Shown here: in pieces, positions 43,067 to 54,337 of the stretch | Layout of the letters: each line of letters opens with the position of its first letter | Position numbering within the stretch: position 1 is the first letter of the stretch | Assembly: GCA_015179045.1 (NCBI GenBank) | Contig: WHUZ01000010.1 | Span: 558,001 to 622,000, forward strand | Direction of reading: 5' to 3' | DNA length: 64,000 bases | DNA from: Kalaharituber pfeilii | Taxonomy: Eukaryota > Ascomycota > Pezizomycetes > Pezizales > Pezizaceae | Notes under the pieces: generated by a model | Database searches by the model: none | Seen by the model: only the letters and a program-made list of their open reading frames with translations | Told to the model about the DNA's origin: nothing | Program-made: the position numbers and the translations under genes

Positions 43067-43722
43067 TTTTTTTTTTTTTTTTTATATCATTGATCGCCTG
43101 CCGCTCTTTGGGCTATGGCGATATTTAATTACATGACAAATGTGTACACTCACTCACTCCTTCCGTCATCACTTCCCTATGCCGGCTCCTCCAAGAGGTC
43201 CAGTACCCCCTGCAATGGGTCCCCGTCCCTCAACTCCTTCGGTCTGCTCAGCTCCTCGTCCCCTCCTGGCCATCTCCTCCTCCACGTCCTGCACTCCCCC
43301 ATCAGATGCACGTACGTTTCGTCCTCTTCTCCGCACCACCTGCAGCTCGCATCCCCTGCCTCCCCTATCTTGTGTCTCCACGCCTTCAGTCCCGTGCCCC
43401 CTATCAGTCCCGCTATCCTTGACACTCTGTGTCCCAGCCTCCGCAGTGGGCGGTAGCTCATCCCCAGCCTGTCTCTCTCCACCGCTCTTGCCCTCTTTGC
43501 CTGTTGAATTAATCCTGACTCCGTTATCAACACTTCCTCATACTGTAGGGCTGTTCCTATCCTTGCTGCCCTGTCTGCTGCTTCATTCCCCTTTATCCCC
43601 TTATGCCCCTTCACCCACATGATAGCTACATCTTCATCCCCTCTCTCCACCCTCTCTTCCCACCTCTCCCTGGCCTTCTGACTTGCTCCCTGGTGTGTTG
43701 GGTGACCTTCTGCGATTTGCTT
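43067..43722 (-). mobile_element. 5'-truncated LINE family B
   Basis: Poly(T), hairpin with outer ATCGC/GCGAT arms and one inner mismatch (GCCC/GAGC), then ORF2 C-terminus: GDEDVAIMWVKGHKGIKGNEAADRAAR split over the RNase H end, SYRPLRRLGH, CRWCGEEDETYVHLMGEC, ending LLEEPA (complement 43650-43177). ATTTGC is shared at 43061-43066 and 43718-43723, a possible short target duplication. Confidence 0.88.
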
Positions 43723-44960
43723 CGGGTATACTTTGCTCCTCTAGGTATCACAACTGAGTTGGTAATTTTCTCCTCAACCCCATTTATTACGTATCTCAGG
43801 CCCAATTCATGACTCATGTGCTGGCCCACTGACGAACATTGTGGTTCCCAAAACTGGGCATATAGGTGCATAGAGGTACATTCATGTTTGCCGCTAGGCC
43901 AGGTGTTCATGGCTGGGCTGGCCACGTGAAAAACACCATATGTTTTTCACGGGGCCGGCCGATTCGCGAATCGACTTGCCGGTTCGCGAACCGGAAAATG
44001 TTCGTCGGTGGGCCAGAACAGCAATATAGCAGAGGTTATACAGGCAATGGAAGAGGTTACCAGGTAGTAGAAAAGGCTGTCAGGTAGTGTGTCCTATATA
44101 TGCTCAAATATCGACTCCCAAAGCTCGTCAACAAGCTCGATTCTGTGTTCGCATGGTTTATGTCCATGGATTCGATGACATATGGCAATGACAGCGTGAC
44201 AGATTGATAGAGTGACACTAGTTGTTGGTAATAATACTGATTCCAAGAGCACAGCGACATGCTGACAAGCTGAAAATTTAGGCTGTGTCCTGACTAAGAG
44301 TTGGTATTCTTGATGTTCATCCCCACTCTCAAGAGAGGTCTCCTGACCTCATCATGATTATTGCGAGAGAATATGACAAAACCTATAACTGAGGGGAGGG
44401 GAGGAGGAGCAAGACGAGATATAAAGACAGGAACAGGACAGGGACGAGACAGTAAACCAGGCTGTAGAAGGCCATAGAATTAGGAAGTGCAGCTGTGGAG
44501 GAAAGCACGATTATAGAATGAAACAACAGGAAACTATAGAATAGACTAGAAAGACAAGGCTAGAGGTAAACGGAGAGAGAAGATTGAGGAGTAAGACTGA
44601 AGAAAAAGGGCTTACAAACGAGACAGGAATAAGATGCGAAAAAGAAGCGATATGAGCGGGAACAAGACCATTGATGAGCGCTCAGGGAGACTGGACCACG
44701 CATCGAGCTCATAGGTCTATACTGCAGAATGAGGCATTGGGTATTGTGGGAGGGATCAACAACGAAAGTTCTGACGAAGGGGAATGAGAACACACAAAGG
44801 TGAAAAGAACTAGAGAGCAAGACACAAGACGAAGACTGGTTTAACTTTAACTTAAGAGGACGACGGAATAACTGTAAGACTGAACAGATAACAACTTAGT
44901 TATACTGTGACCATCCCCGATGATGATGATGATAGAAGCAGGCCTCCTTCTCCCCCTCAA
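43723..44960. other. No gene assigned; palindrome cluster
   Basis: Open frames are short. A minus-strand piece (43925-43740) has VVIPRGAKYTRSKSQK without a recognisable family. The notable content is the palindrome cluster at 43925-43994. Confidence 0.4.
43925..43994. repeat. Cluster of perfect palindromes
   Basis: An 11-bp inverted repeat with 5-bp loop (CGTGAAAAACA/TGTTTTTCACG, 43925-43951), then GGCCGGCC (43953-43960), a 14-bp palindrome CGATTCGCGAATCG (43960-43973) and a 16-bp palindrome CCGGTTCGCGAACCGG (43979-43994). The last two share the core TTCGCGAA. Confidence 0.92.
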
Positions 44961-45430
44961 TTTATACCCATAACCGCCCATCACAGGGAGTGGTCGGCTA
45001 AGCAGGACAAACGAGGGGTGGAGGTGAGAGAGAGGATGAGAGCGATAGGACTGTCACAGTTGATAGGAAAAAGGAGTGGTGACATGGCAGAGGACGGTGG
45101 GGGGGGAGCACAGGTCAGCAACCCTGGATTTGGTGTTTGCGAGAGAAGGAGAGTGGAGCACGTCTGCAGTGTCATGGATAGCAGGGGGGGACCACGCAAT
45201 GGTGGTAGGGGAACTAAAGTGGGAGCAGGAGCGCCAGGAAATGCTGAGGGTAATGGATTGGGAGAAGTGGGACAAGTTCGTAGAAGAGTGGGGAGATAAG
45301 AAGGTGAGGGAAGGAGTAGGAGAGGGGGAAGAGACGTTCGAGCATGTGATGAAAGGGTGCCGAGTCTGGAAGAGGAAGTGGCCAGGAGGGGGGCAGGGGG
45401 AAGGGGGAAGGAGACCCACTGAGGGTTAGG
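44960..45430 (+). pseudogene. Internally deleted LINE: endonuclease joined to ORF2 C-terminus
   Basis: The frame at 45076-45429 reads SATLDLVFAREGEW and AGGDHAMVVGELKWE, the end of an apurinic-type endonuclease domain (with its terminal Asp-His), then RVMDWEKWDKFVEEW. It then passes directly into EGEETFEHVMKGCRVWKRKWPGG, the terminal Cys/His region of ORF2. The whole reverse transcriptase and RNase H are absent, yet the frame continues. Upstream, at 44980, another frame has HREWSAKQDKRGVEV, the usual lead-in to this endonuclease region. Confidence 0.75.
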
Positions 45431-46080
45431 GTTGCTGGACCTTCTAAGGGAACCGGCGGAGGGAAGAGGGCAAGGGCGGCAGGGGGGAGTAGAGAGGGCA
45501 GATAGTGGTGCGCGGGGAGTAGAGCAGGTAGAGAGCATGTAGCATGTAGCACCCCCTTCCCCTTTGGGTAGTCTCTACCTATTCCTTCGGCCCCCCGGAC
45601 CTTCTGGTACCCCCCTTCCACCGAACCTTCTTTCGGTCACGTAACCCCGCATAGAGGCTACTTCGTCTTCTTCCTCCCTTTTGCCAGTGGCATTCCTATC
45701 GGTGGCGGCTGGTGCTTGGGACCTCCTATTGGCTCTTGACGCCGGGTTGGTGTACTGGCACCGGAGCGGGGAGCTGACAAAGGTTTCTAGTTGCCTTGCC
45801 TGTGGATCTGAGGCGACCTATGCAACGTACATGCAATCAAACGGAATGCTGCTTTTGGAAGCAACGCTATTTACACAACACGATGCTAAAATAATTCAAT
45901 TCATGACCTAAGGATACGCTAAAGAAAGATTTATGCCTTCACCAGCTCCGTAAGGCATCAAGGTCCCTTCCAGGAGTCGCAAGTGAGCCCGGCTACAAAC
46001 GAATGACCTACAAAAAAAAAAGGAAACAAAAACTCCACTGCTGGCCCTAGACCCTCAAAGATCCATTAATGGCTTTCGCA
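45431..46080. other. No gene seen
   Basis: GA-rich, then CT-rich sequence. A fragment near 45637-45655 (GGTCACGTAACCCCGCATA) resembles the family-A tail on the minus strand without poly(T). Confidence 0.4.
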
Positions 46081-46755
46081 TCAACGCTGCTGCTCAAACG
46101 GCGCCTCCCCAGGCTCCTGACCTCTCAACATCTGAGACATCTGCAGCGTCAAACCCAAACAATAGGTTTGCAATTCCTCACGCGTCGCGATCCAAGCCAA
46201 GACCAAATCTAATTCGTGATCCGACAGCGATTCGGAGCTTGTGCCTGCCCAGCCGGTAACGACTCTTGAGCATGCGATAGCGTACAGAAGTCCAGCACCT
46301 ACTGTGTCAGCTATCCTCGACCATCGCTTTCCACGCCGTCCAGCGTCACAAACATCACCCACTGTCCGATTCTCCTCGGCGAAATATCCCTTCCAGGCCC
46401 GGGCACCTTGTGGACCATTTATATCTTGTTGTACCCAGTATCGATAGATAGCGTAGTCAGTTAAAATGTTGACCAGGGTACGATCGTGGCCAGATTCTAT
46501 CGTTGGCCATGGGGCCTTCACCGCTTCAACTGGGATCCTGTTGAGGGGAGCAGGAGGATTATCGCAAATTACCGTATGTATAGGTTTCCGCATGAATTTC
46601 AAAACTCCGAGCCATTGGTCTCGCCAGTTGAGACTGTAACTTGGGCCAAAGGCGCCAGCAAGCATCTGATTAATCCTGAACACGTTATAATGCTCGCCTG
46701 CAATAGCGTTAGCTCTACAAAACTCCACTGAAATCATTAAGCCTTGGAGATCCAT
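46081..46755 (-). CDS. Hypothetical protein, 224 aa
   Basis: Uninterrupted single-exon frame from ATG at 46755 to the stop at 46081-46083. I do not recognise the family. The protein is soluble, Trp-rich (WRDQWLGVLKFM, APWPTIESGHDRTLVN, YRYWVQQD, RAWKGYFAEE) and has a C-terminal helical stretch (DLVLAWIATREELQTYCLGL). The block spacing and balanced composition look like real coding sequence, and it is the only such frame for several kb. No signal peptide or membrane segment is evident. It could be part of a larger gene with introns, or domesticated transposon sequence. Confidence 0.6.
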   Translation of the reverse strand: MDLQGLMISVEFCRANAIAGEHYNVFRINQMLAGAFGPSYSLNWRDQWLGVLKFMRKPIHTVICDNPPAPLNRIPVEAVKAPWPTIESGHDRTLVNILTDYAIYRYWVQQDINGPQGARAWKGYFAEENRTVGDVCDAGRRGKRWSRIADTVGAGLLYAIACSRVVTGWAGTSSESLSDHELDLVLAWIATREELQTYCLGLTLQMSQMLRGQEPGEAPFEQQR

Positions 46756-46912
46756 GTCGTTTGGAAACAGTTGGGCTAGAGTGTATATCTTTGTTTACTC
46801 TGACCGGATTGATTATATTGCTTGGGATGGATCTTTGGCTTGCTGGTATTTGAATTAGAAAAGCGATGTCAGGCAAGTTTTATAAGTCGCATCAATCCGC
46901 GTTAGCGACCAG

Positions 46913-46997
46913 ACGTTGGCCGTTGAAAGTGACGTTGGCCGTTGAAAGTGACGTTGGCCGTTGAAAGTGACGTTGGCCGTTGAAAGTGACGTTGGCC
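46913..46997. repeat. 19-bp minisatellite, 4.5 units
   Basis: Four identical copies of CGTTGGCCGTTGAAAGTGA plus a partial fifth. It lies about 160 bp upstream of the 224-aa gene, on the side of its promoter. Confidence 0.95.
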
Positions 46998-47331
46998 ATT
47001 ATACTACACCACGGGGGAACAGGGCCAGCAACAGGCCAACTGGGGCATTCCGCGGCCAACTTCGTATTCTACTCCTGTTTCAGTACCAGTAATCGAAGTT
47101 CCCAGGGGATGGCCATGTTATCAACACTTCAGCTAACTCAATTGTGTATCCAATATTGCCACTGTTCCCCTACCAGCCCTTATACAGTGCACCTGTCTAT
47201 GCCCGACGACAGTACTTAACACCTTGCAAATTTGTGATAGCAGCTCATCTGCAGCGGGATAAAAAAGGAATCTAGCCCAGCTTTTCCAGTTAAATCGAGC
47301 AGGCTTGCAGCTGTAGCCTCTTGTCCCTACC
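46998..47331. other. No gene seen
   Basis: Mixed sequence leading into the LINE fragment. No motif recognised. Confidence 0.4.
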
Positions 47332-47712
47332 ATGTCGGATCGTAACTGCAACCCAGAATCCGCATCTCCTAGACCTCGTCTCAAGGGGGGCCGAGAGGAA
47401 TGGGAGACCTCGATTGAGGAGGCTGGAAGGGAGAGAGCCGTCTTCTTTTCAGATGGCAGTAAGGTCGAGGATAGCAAGGTGGGGGCAGGTGTGTGGGGGA
47501 GGTCGGCAGTGGTAGCGGAGGTGGTAGGAAGAACAGCGACGGTTTTCGACGGGGAGGTAAGGGGAGTGAGAAGAGCACTGGAGAGTGCACCGGAGGAGGT
47601 ACCGGTCCTGAGCTGTCTGGATTCGGAAGCCGCTGTCATGGCGATTCAGAGGGCGGGCAGGGAGGGAAAGGGAAAGACGGAGGATGTGAGAAGGGTGGTG
47701 AATGGTTGTCGT
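47332..47712 (+). pseudogene. LINE family-A RNase H fragment
   Basis: An open frame of about 125 codons: AVFFSDGSKVEDSKVGAGVW (first acidic residue), FDGEVRGVRRALE (second), VLSCLDSEAAVMAIQRA (third), then KTEDVRRVV. The element is cut on both sides: no reverse transcriptase before it, no final Asp block after it. It is collinear with the decayed minus-strand copy at 2350-2050. Confidence 0.82.
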
Positions 47713-48790
47713 GAGCCGAGCCAGCTCGAACATTCATTATTAATATCAGGCTCGCTGTCGGCTACTAACTGAGCGCTACTTACCCGAAGAGCCGCGCTAC
47801 GTTGGCACTGGAGACTACCAGCCAACAGACTAATGAGCGAAGGGCCAAGGCACTAAAAGCGCCTCGGCAGTAGTGGTACTTTCTGGTGGCCATTCTCAGT
47901 TGTTCAGTGATTTTTATGTTCAGGGTAATGATGTCAATCACCAGGACGCTTTTTGTTGGGGCGTTAGGAGAATCCCGCATCCCTTCCATCTATTGTCTGA
48001 CTTGCTAAGATATCATGATGTTCTATCTATGGATATCCCTCAGCCACTGCCTCGCCTCATCTAGAGGTCCATCCAGTGACTCTGCATCTGGAGGTCCGTT
48101 CAGTGGCTCTGCTCCTGGAGGTCCAGTCGGTGGCTTTGCTCCTAGAGGTCCGTCCGGTGACTAACACCGTGAACTCGAGATGAGTCTTTCAGAGAGCACA
48201 ATGTGAAAGCCACCTCAGCTCAATTAAAGGAGCTCGGTTTCACTCGTGTTGATCGCCACGGTATAAGGTCAGCGCTTGAACGAAGTGGCCTTGTGTATGC
48301 TTGACTGGCGTTCAACCATGCTTCCTTTTGCACTGTGGCTTTAATCATAACAACTGCGGCCGCCTCAGCTTCCATTCTTTAAGAGTGACAAATCCTACCT
48401 TTATCCCTGCCATAGGCTGTATGCGGGGTTACGCGCCCTCCCACCCCCCACCAAAAAAAAAAGAAAATCCTACCTTTACTGCATGTTCCTTGCGCTCGCT
48501 CATTAGAATTCGTGGCTTCGAGCTGCAGCACCTCGTCCTGCCTCAGCCACTTGAAAATTGCAGAACATGCAACATTAACATTTAGACCCTGTTTGCTTGC
48601 GGCATGTCGTTATAGAGCTAGTGTCGGTATGAATAGCCAAGACGCGAAGCCACACATGTCTTTGTTTTCTTGCTATAGTTGAATACGCACCTATGGATAT
48701 GCAAGTGCAAAAGAAATCGGGAACTGCAAGGTTTGCTAGCTACATTCTCGTGGTGCAGGGGATAGTTCAACAAGTTTCTGATGTTCAAAG
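47713..48790. other. No gene; short repeat and LINE-A tail remnant
   Basis: Contains a 27-bp tandem repeat (48061-48163) and a decayed family-A terminus at 48415-48466 (GGCTGTATGCGGGGTTACGCG, then an A-rich tail). Confidence 0.5.
48061..48163. repeat. 27-bp tandem repeat, 3.8 units
   Basis: Units of the type CTGGAGGTCCGTTCAGTGGC plus CTCTGCTC, with point changes. The period of nine codons gives a repeated LEVRSVALL in one frame; no larger gene surrounds it. Confidence 0.9.
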
Positions 48791-48799
48791 CGAGTAATG

Positions 48800-48836
<37 letters not shown>
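48791..48836 (+). mobile_element. LINE family-B micro-insert lacking the left hairpin arm
   Basis: Only CGAGTAATGATATT (14 nt) and about 30 A. Target duplication TGTTCAAAG at 48782-48790 and 48837-48845. This is the shortest retro-insert in the window. Confidence 0.85.
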
Positions 48837-48837
<1 letters not shown>

Positions 48838-48845
48838 GTTCAAAG

Positions 48846-49573
48846 TTTGGAGAGCCATGCGAAGCACTTCCGAAGGACGTTGTACATGCAGTAAGTTTGC
48901 CGAAACACAGACCTCCTGTAAGTATGCATTTCCTTGCAACATCTATGTCTACATAAGAGTTTTATTCTAAACTAATATTATATACCCAGCTACTTCCGTT
49001 CCATGCGCTAATAGATCTGGAGTATATTGTCACGGTTGAGTTGCCATGATACCGGTATGGTAGATGTAGTCATGGTATAGCAAGCAAAATGATACATAGC
49101 TATAGTCACCTCCGTTGCACAGTCTCAATTTTTGCTGACGGAAAACTTACAGTTCTAATTTCGCGCGAAAGCATTCTCCTTGCTCTACTTTCGGATTAAA
49201 ACTAACAAGCTCCTAACCGGCGGCTGTTCCTGTGCAGTCTGCAGCTAATCTCCCTCGGGATCCGTGCACTGAATACCACTCAGTTGTATGCGATGCGTGC
49301 AGAAGTGGGGATGCAAGTATGCATATTGGCGAGGCGCGGTGTAACCAACTCCTTCCGATAGTGAAGATAACTTAGAATTGCACAACGGTGCAGTTGTGAT
49401 TGGTCCATATTAGCGAACCTGACTCACTTACTCGACGATCAGGTTGAGAAAGAAAGAAAGATTAGCACACTGCCAATTTCCTTTTTTTCGTTTAAGAATC
49501 ACTGTGGCCTCTGTGCGCGAAAAATGGCCCGCAAGACACTGTAAAAAAGCATGTATTCCTCTTGTTCCAAAAT
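48846..49573. other. No gene seen
   Basis: Mixed sequence with short frames. Nothing recognised. Confidence 0.4.
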
Positions 49574-49581
49574 GTACTGGT

Positions 49582-49642
49582 GCTATCGCGCCGTCACCCG
49601 CATGGCGGCATGCGAGTAATGATATAAAAAGAAAAAACAAAA
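49582..49642 (+). mobile_element. 61-bp LINE family-B micro-insert
   Basis: A diverged hairpin (right arm GGCGGCATGCGAGTAATGAT intact, left arm altered) and an A-rich tail. Target duplication GTACTGGT at 49574-49581 and 49643-49650. Confidence 0.83.
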
Positions 49643-49650
49643 GTACTGGT

Positions 49651-51870
49651 AATGAAGTCACATGATTGGCCGCCTACGGGAAAGCTAGCATAGAAATGGT
49701 TGGTAATCCTACCGCAGATCATCCCCACCGAACGCCCAATCGACTGCATTACAAATGTCAACTCGTCTAATAACATTCAATGCTAATATTCTCAACTTAC
49801 CTCATTTCTGCCTTCCTTACTCAGAATTGGTAATCGCCAAGCTCCTTGCACGTGCGTTCCCGATTCCGATACTAATCCTGGTCATCATGTACCAACTCTA
49901 TGCTACACATCCCAACCCGCCGCCTCAATTTTCACAACTGCTAAAAATACCCACTTTTACCAACGACCCCTGCCTGTGACGGCAATGCCTTCTCTCACAT
50001 ATTCTCAAACACCTAAAATATCTCTCTCACACAAAACGCCCATTGCAATCCGAATCGAAATTTTCGGGACTACCGAGTGCGCGGGTTCAAAACGGAAGCG
50101 GGGACAAACGTGACAAAAATGACGATATAAAGTATTTATATCTCAAATATCGCAATACTGTTGAGAAACGCGATGTAGCCGCATCAAGCTAGAGCACAAC
50201 ACAATACTTGAAGATGACGACGATTAGAATATGTCGCACATAGATAAAACGGACAAGCCACCACGAGGTGAACAAGCTCGGGAGGTTATACTCTGATTGG
50301 TCTTGGAAAATGTGACAAGCCTTGCTTGTTCAGCCAGATTTCTATGTCGCTTATGACGAAATGAGAGTGATGGCAGTTACACAGTTTCAACCATTCAGGC
50401 TAGAACAGACAGCGGCTCCAGCTCTGCCCGTCGCACCCGAGAAGTCTCCGCAAAGGGTCCCAGTACGCCAAGACACTCCAAAACTAGATCCCATAGCGCC
50501 GCCCGGCAGTTTCAGATTTTTTCGGGGTAGTAGCCTTCAGCAATTCAACGTTCCAAAAGCAAGGTGAGCACCAGCCCCTTGGGCTTAGCGGTGCTGGGCT
50601 GCAGGGTAGCAGGTCACGTGATCTGGAGTATGTGTGAATGGTTTAGACTCTACATGGTGAGATTCAGAATTTCTCCGACATCATGAGATGTATCAGTATC
50701 ATTTTCAGTCCAAAACTTACATCATGTTGTGCTTTAATGGCTGTTCGACCGAAGTATGTCTTACTTATTGCTACACAATTTTTTCAAAGTAAACGTCCAC
50801 CGTAAGCTGCAATGATATCTATCCAGATACCAGCTCTGAGCTACAATGTGGCTATGGTCCATTAGAGCTTCTACTCTAGCCAAACAGAGCAGTCTAGATG
50901 CCCAGGTGAGGGTTTCAACAGCCATGATGCAAGCTACTACTGTAGCATTTAGCTGAAACTGTAACCACCATCAAAGCTCTCAACCTCAAACGTGCACGAT
51001 GCATAGATGTATAAGTAACTGTAAACAATATGCAACTCACAAAGGGTTAGCAAGCCTCAAGAACTATAACTGCATAACGCATCAGCAACGCAGCTGGAGT
51101 CATTTGAGGCCAGAGGGAAGGGGCCACTACCGGTGAGCTTCGTTCCCGACATCTCTCGTTGACCATCCCGAGTGTAGCGTAGTTACCTGCGCACCTATAG
51201 TACGTTCAACCATAGTTATACCTAGGTTCCTCATCCTCCAACAATATCACACAACCATAAGCAATATCGTGGATGCTTGAGGTCAGAGCTTCAGTCGTAA
51301 ACCTAAGGAAACCTGTTTTTCATGCACTCCTACTTTTGACCGGGCTCTCAATAGGCGCTGGACACTCCTAACTCTCTCCAAAGGTCAACGTTGGCCACAT
51401 GCCTAGGTTTATGCAGTGTGGCAGACAAATAATAGGTGTACGTAATGTCTTGAGGGCAATTAGTTTCCCATCGCTGTGAATAACGCTACATGAACACACA
51501 GCCTTACCTGCCCAGTCCCACGTATTGCAGCTGGCTCTGACTCCATGACTCAACTGTACAGTGAGGCAGCAGTTCGCGTGATCCAGATCTAGCCATGGCC
51601 TGCCCTGGAAATGCCTAGCTTCAGTATTTGACACTGGGGGAAGCTGATAATGTGAGCGTAAAGGTGGAAACTCGATTCGAGCTGCCACACCGGATTTGTA
51701 TGCCAACTGATCCCTCCCAGTTGCAAGCCACCCCTCCCCTGTTTGGGCGCCACATTTGTTTTTTTGTTTAGATTCTCACTTCTCTTAATTTCACCCTCAT
51801 TCCTAGTAAGGGTGGTGCGTCTCTACGAATATCTGTATCTTTATTTCATTATTATCTTTTACTTTCTGCA
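49651..51870. other. No gene assigned
   Basis: No long or motif-bearing frame. An 81-codon frame at 50322-50567 is Pro-rich (APEKSPQRVPVRQDTPK) and might be an exon of an unidentified gene, but the support is weak. Confidence 0.4.
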
Positions 51871-51918
51871 ATAGCCCCCATAGGGCGGCATGCGAGTAAT
51901 CTTATTAAAAAAAAAAGG
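51871..51918 (+). mobile_element. LINE family-B 3' end
   Basis: ATAGCCCCCATAGGGCGGCA followed by TGCGAGTAATCTTATT and poly(A). The outer left arm is missing or changed (TTCTGCA). The upstream T-rich stretch resembles the family-B UTR. No target duplication was identified. Confidence 0.65.
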
Positions 51919-51929
51919 AAAAACAAAGC

Positions 51930-54236
51930 CTTCCCTATCCATATAAAACCCCAGATACACACTAGTCACATGGCAGTCTGACAAGTCCTGCAGCCTGACC
52001 AGCTGCCCAGGCCTTTAGTTGTTCATCTAGTGTAAAGCTTAGCCACTTATTTCTGGCCGCCACGCCGAGTCCAGTGTATACTTCCGGGTGTGGAACCAAA
52101 ATTGGGTCTTAGACCGCGTTGGTCCCAACTGATCTTCGAGGCATTAATAGTCCAAGTGGACTCCGCCCAATTACTTTTTCCTTCACCCTTCATGCTTGAT
52201 CTGCGCCACAATTTGCATTTCCCCCTCCCGAGTCTCTTTCCCATCATCCAATTGAGCTTGCTCACAGCCGGGATCTACAATACATTGTCCTGCGTTCCTA
52301 TATCATCACTGCTAATCCATGCTGTCCCATCGTTGCATCTCCACTAAACCCCTACTCACCCGGCTCCTTCACCTGTGAATGAGCCACATCTTCTTATACA
52401 GGAAATCATGACCAAGTTCCAGTAAAACCTGCTTGATATTTCACTGATGAACAGTGCATGAAATATATATTGTTTATGTCTATATATATACTATGCCATT
52501 GTATGCAGTTGCTCGGCTTCCAAAATTACAGCAAGAGGAACTGAAGCACTTGTAGCACTCCCCAATCGGACGTGCGAACCCCTGAGTGCAAGATGCTTTG
52601 GGTTCAAAGTAGACTGCAATATATTGGGAAAAGAAAAAAAAAAACATGGCAGACAAATTATGCAGTTCTAATACTGCCCACAAGAACTCCACTCCGTGGC
52701 ACAACATCCCCTTGAATATTAATCTTCGACAGTGCTTTTTCAAACTGAAGTAAAAATACTACCTATTAATAAATACTGCTCGATTAGGTAAAGTGGCGTC
52801 TGCAGTGCCGGAACGGGACTAGCTCTTCTAGCCCACAGAAGATGTTACATTTAAGCAACCCCGCGGCGTTATTAGATCGAAGCCAGCTTGTACAATAAAA
52901 CGGATCGAATGCTTATTTGCAATAACAGACTGGGCGCTGGAAACGCTTAATCTGTCAATATGCTTCCACTGGAGACAGATCTGATGATACAAATGTACCT
53001 AATTGGAAACCCTGTATATATTTTCCCTGTATAGCTGTGCTCTCGTTCAAAGCCATTATCAGTTCATGATGTGAAGTCCCAGATAATGTTCGGAGTCTCT
53101 AGCAGCCCGCATCTGGTGGCTTACATGCATGACGGAGCGAGTGCAGATATACCAGGGGCCAGGGTAGAACGAGCTTCTGTAGCGTACTTTGCACGCCTCA
53201 TTAGAATAACCATGGGAGATTCGAACCAGGATTCTGACAGCTTTCTTCCGATCCTATGCATGGTTTCTTTCATTAGAGGGAGTATCTTAAGGATGCAATC
53301 AATAATACATACCCTGGCCATGCGGTGAACATGTCTCCCATGAAGACCAAAAGCAAATTAAGCATCAGTACTCGCATGCCGCACATATCCCGTAGATAGC
53401 CTAACGACTACCCTACACTGGTCATATCACCATGAACGAAAACCCACGCACTCATAAGGAACATGAAACCCCATTGTAGCAAAACGTTGAGCCGCAAAAA
53501 GCACCTTACTGTGTGCGTGTCTTGTATGACGAGCATTAACCATTGAGCCTAAATCTTTCCGTCGTTGCACCTCAACCATCTCAGAACTTTTTGTTCCGCT
53601 CCGTGTAACAACACTTCAGATATTCAAAACTGTTGGCCCCTTCTATCTGTACGTTATCATCAGCCCTGGCGTGGGGTTTAAACAGAACGTTCTTTCTCAA
53701 GCTCAGATCATAAGCATCCACGCGGCACAGTTCGCACTTAGCACAAATCAATGCTCGGGCCTCTTCCGCCACCCTGGAAAGGATCCCAGTACACTATTTC
53801 TGGATCCTAGTTGGCTAAATACCTCATTTGCATTGGCCGTCTGGCTCACTGGAAGAGCGCAAAGGGAGTCCAAATACGAATCAAAAATAGGACAAGAGAC
53901 CATGATCCTTGGACAAACTGTTTAGCTTCCTTCAGCGCTGGAAAACATCAGTACACAGTCGCATTGAAAGTTCCGCCTCGCTAAGAGTCTCTATCTATTT
54001 CTTGAATACGCTAGGTTCAGCAGGTGAACCATTGCAAGATGCTAGATCACAACCCAGGTTAAGCTTCAACTTGGGGCAGATGTGCCCTGAACCCTCCATA
54101 GACGGTCCGAACCCAGCATTTCTGCAAGAGGGGATCCAATTAGTATCTTGCCAATGGTAAGATCCATCATTACTGGTCGACCACTGTCAAATTGTCTTCG
54201 CTTAGTTCCCAGGTCCCAAATACTGTAGCCTGGTTA
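51930..54236. other. No gene assigned
   Basis: Short frames only. A minus-strand frame at 53772-53581 has ICAKCELCRVDAYDLSLRKN, which could be an old exon. Nothing can be named. Confidence 0.4.
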
Positions 54237-54246
54237 TAGATATATA

Positions 54247-54286
54247 GTAACCTCGCCATAGCCTCACAGGCGGCACGCGAGTAATG

Positions 54287-54327
<41 letters not shown>
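54247..54327 (+). mobile_element. 81-bp LINE family-B micro-insert
   Basis: GTAA, then the complete hairpin (loop CAC, arms GCCT/AGGC and CTCGC/GCGAG), TAATGATATT and a long poly(A). Target duplication TAGATATATA at 54237-54246 and 54328-54337. Confidence 0.9.
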
Positions 54328-54328
<1 letters not shown>

Positions 54329-54337
54329 AGATATATA

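Noticed and set aside
44560..44820. Minus-strand frame with hydrophobic segments
   Set aside because: Low-complexity, no family, no splice context; not supported as a membrane protein gene.
53355..53400. Sequence like the family-B hairpin (CAGTACTCGCATGCCGC)
   Set aside because: Only one arm matches, there is no poly(T) and no target duplication; kept out as too weak.
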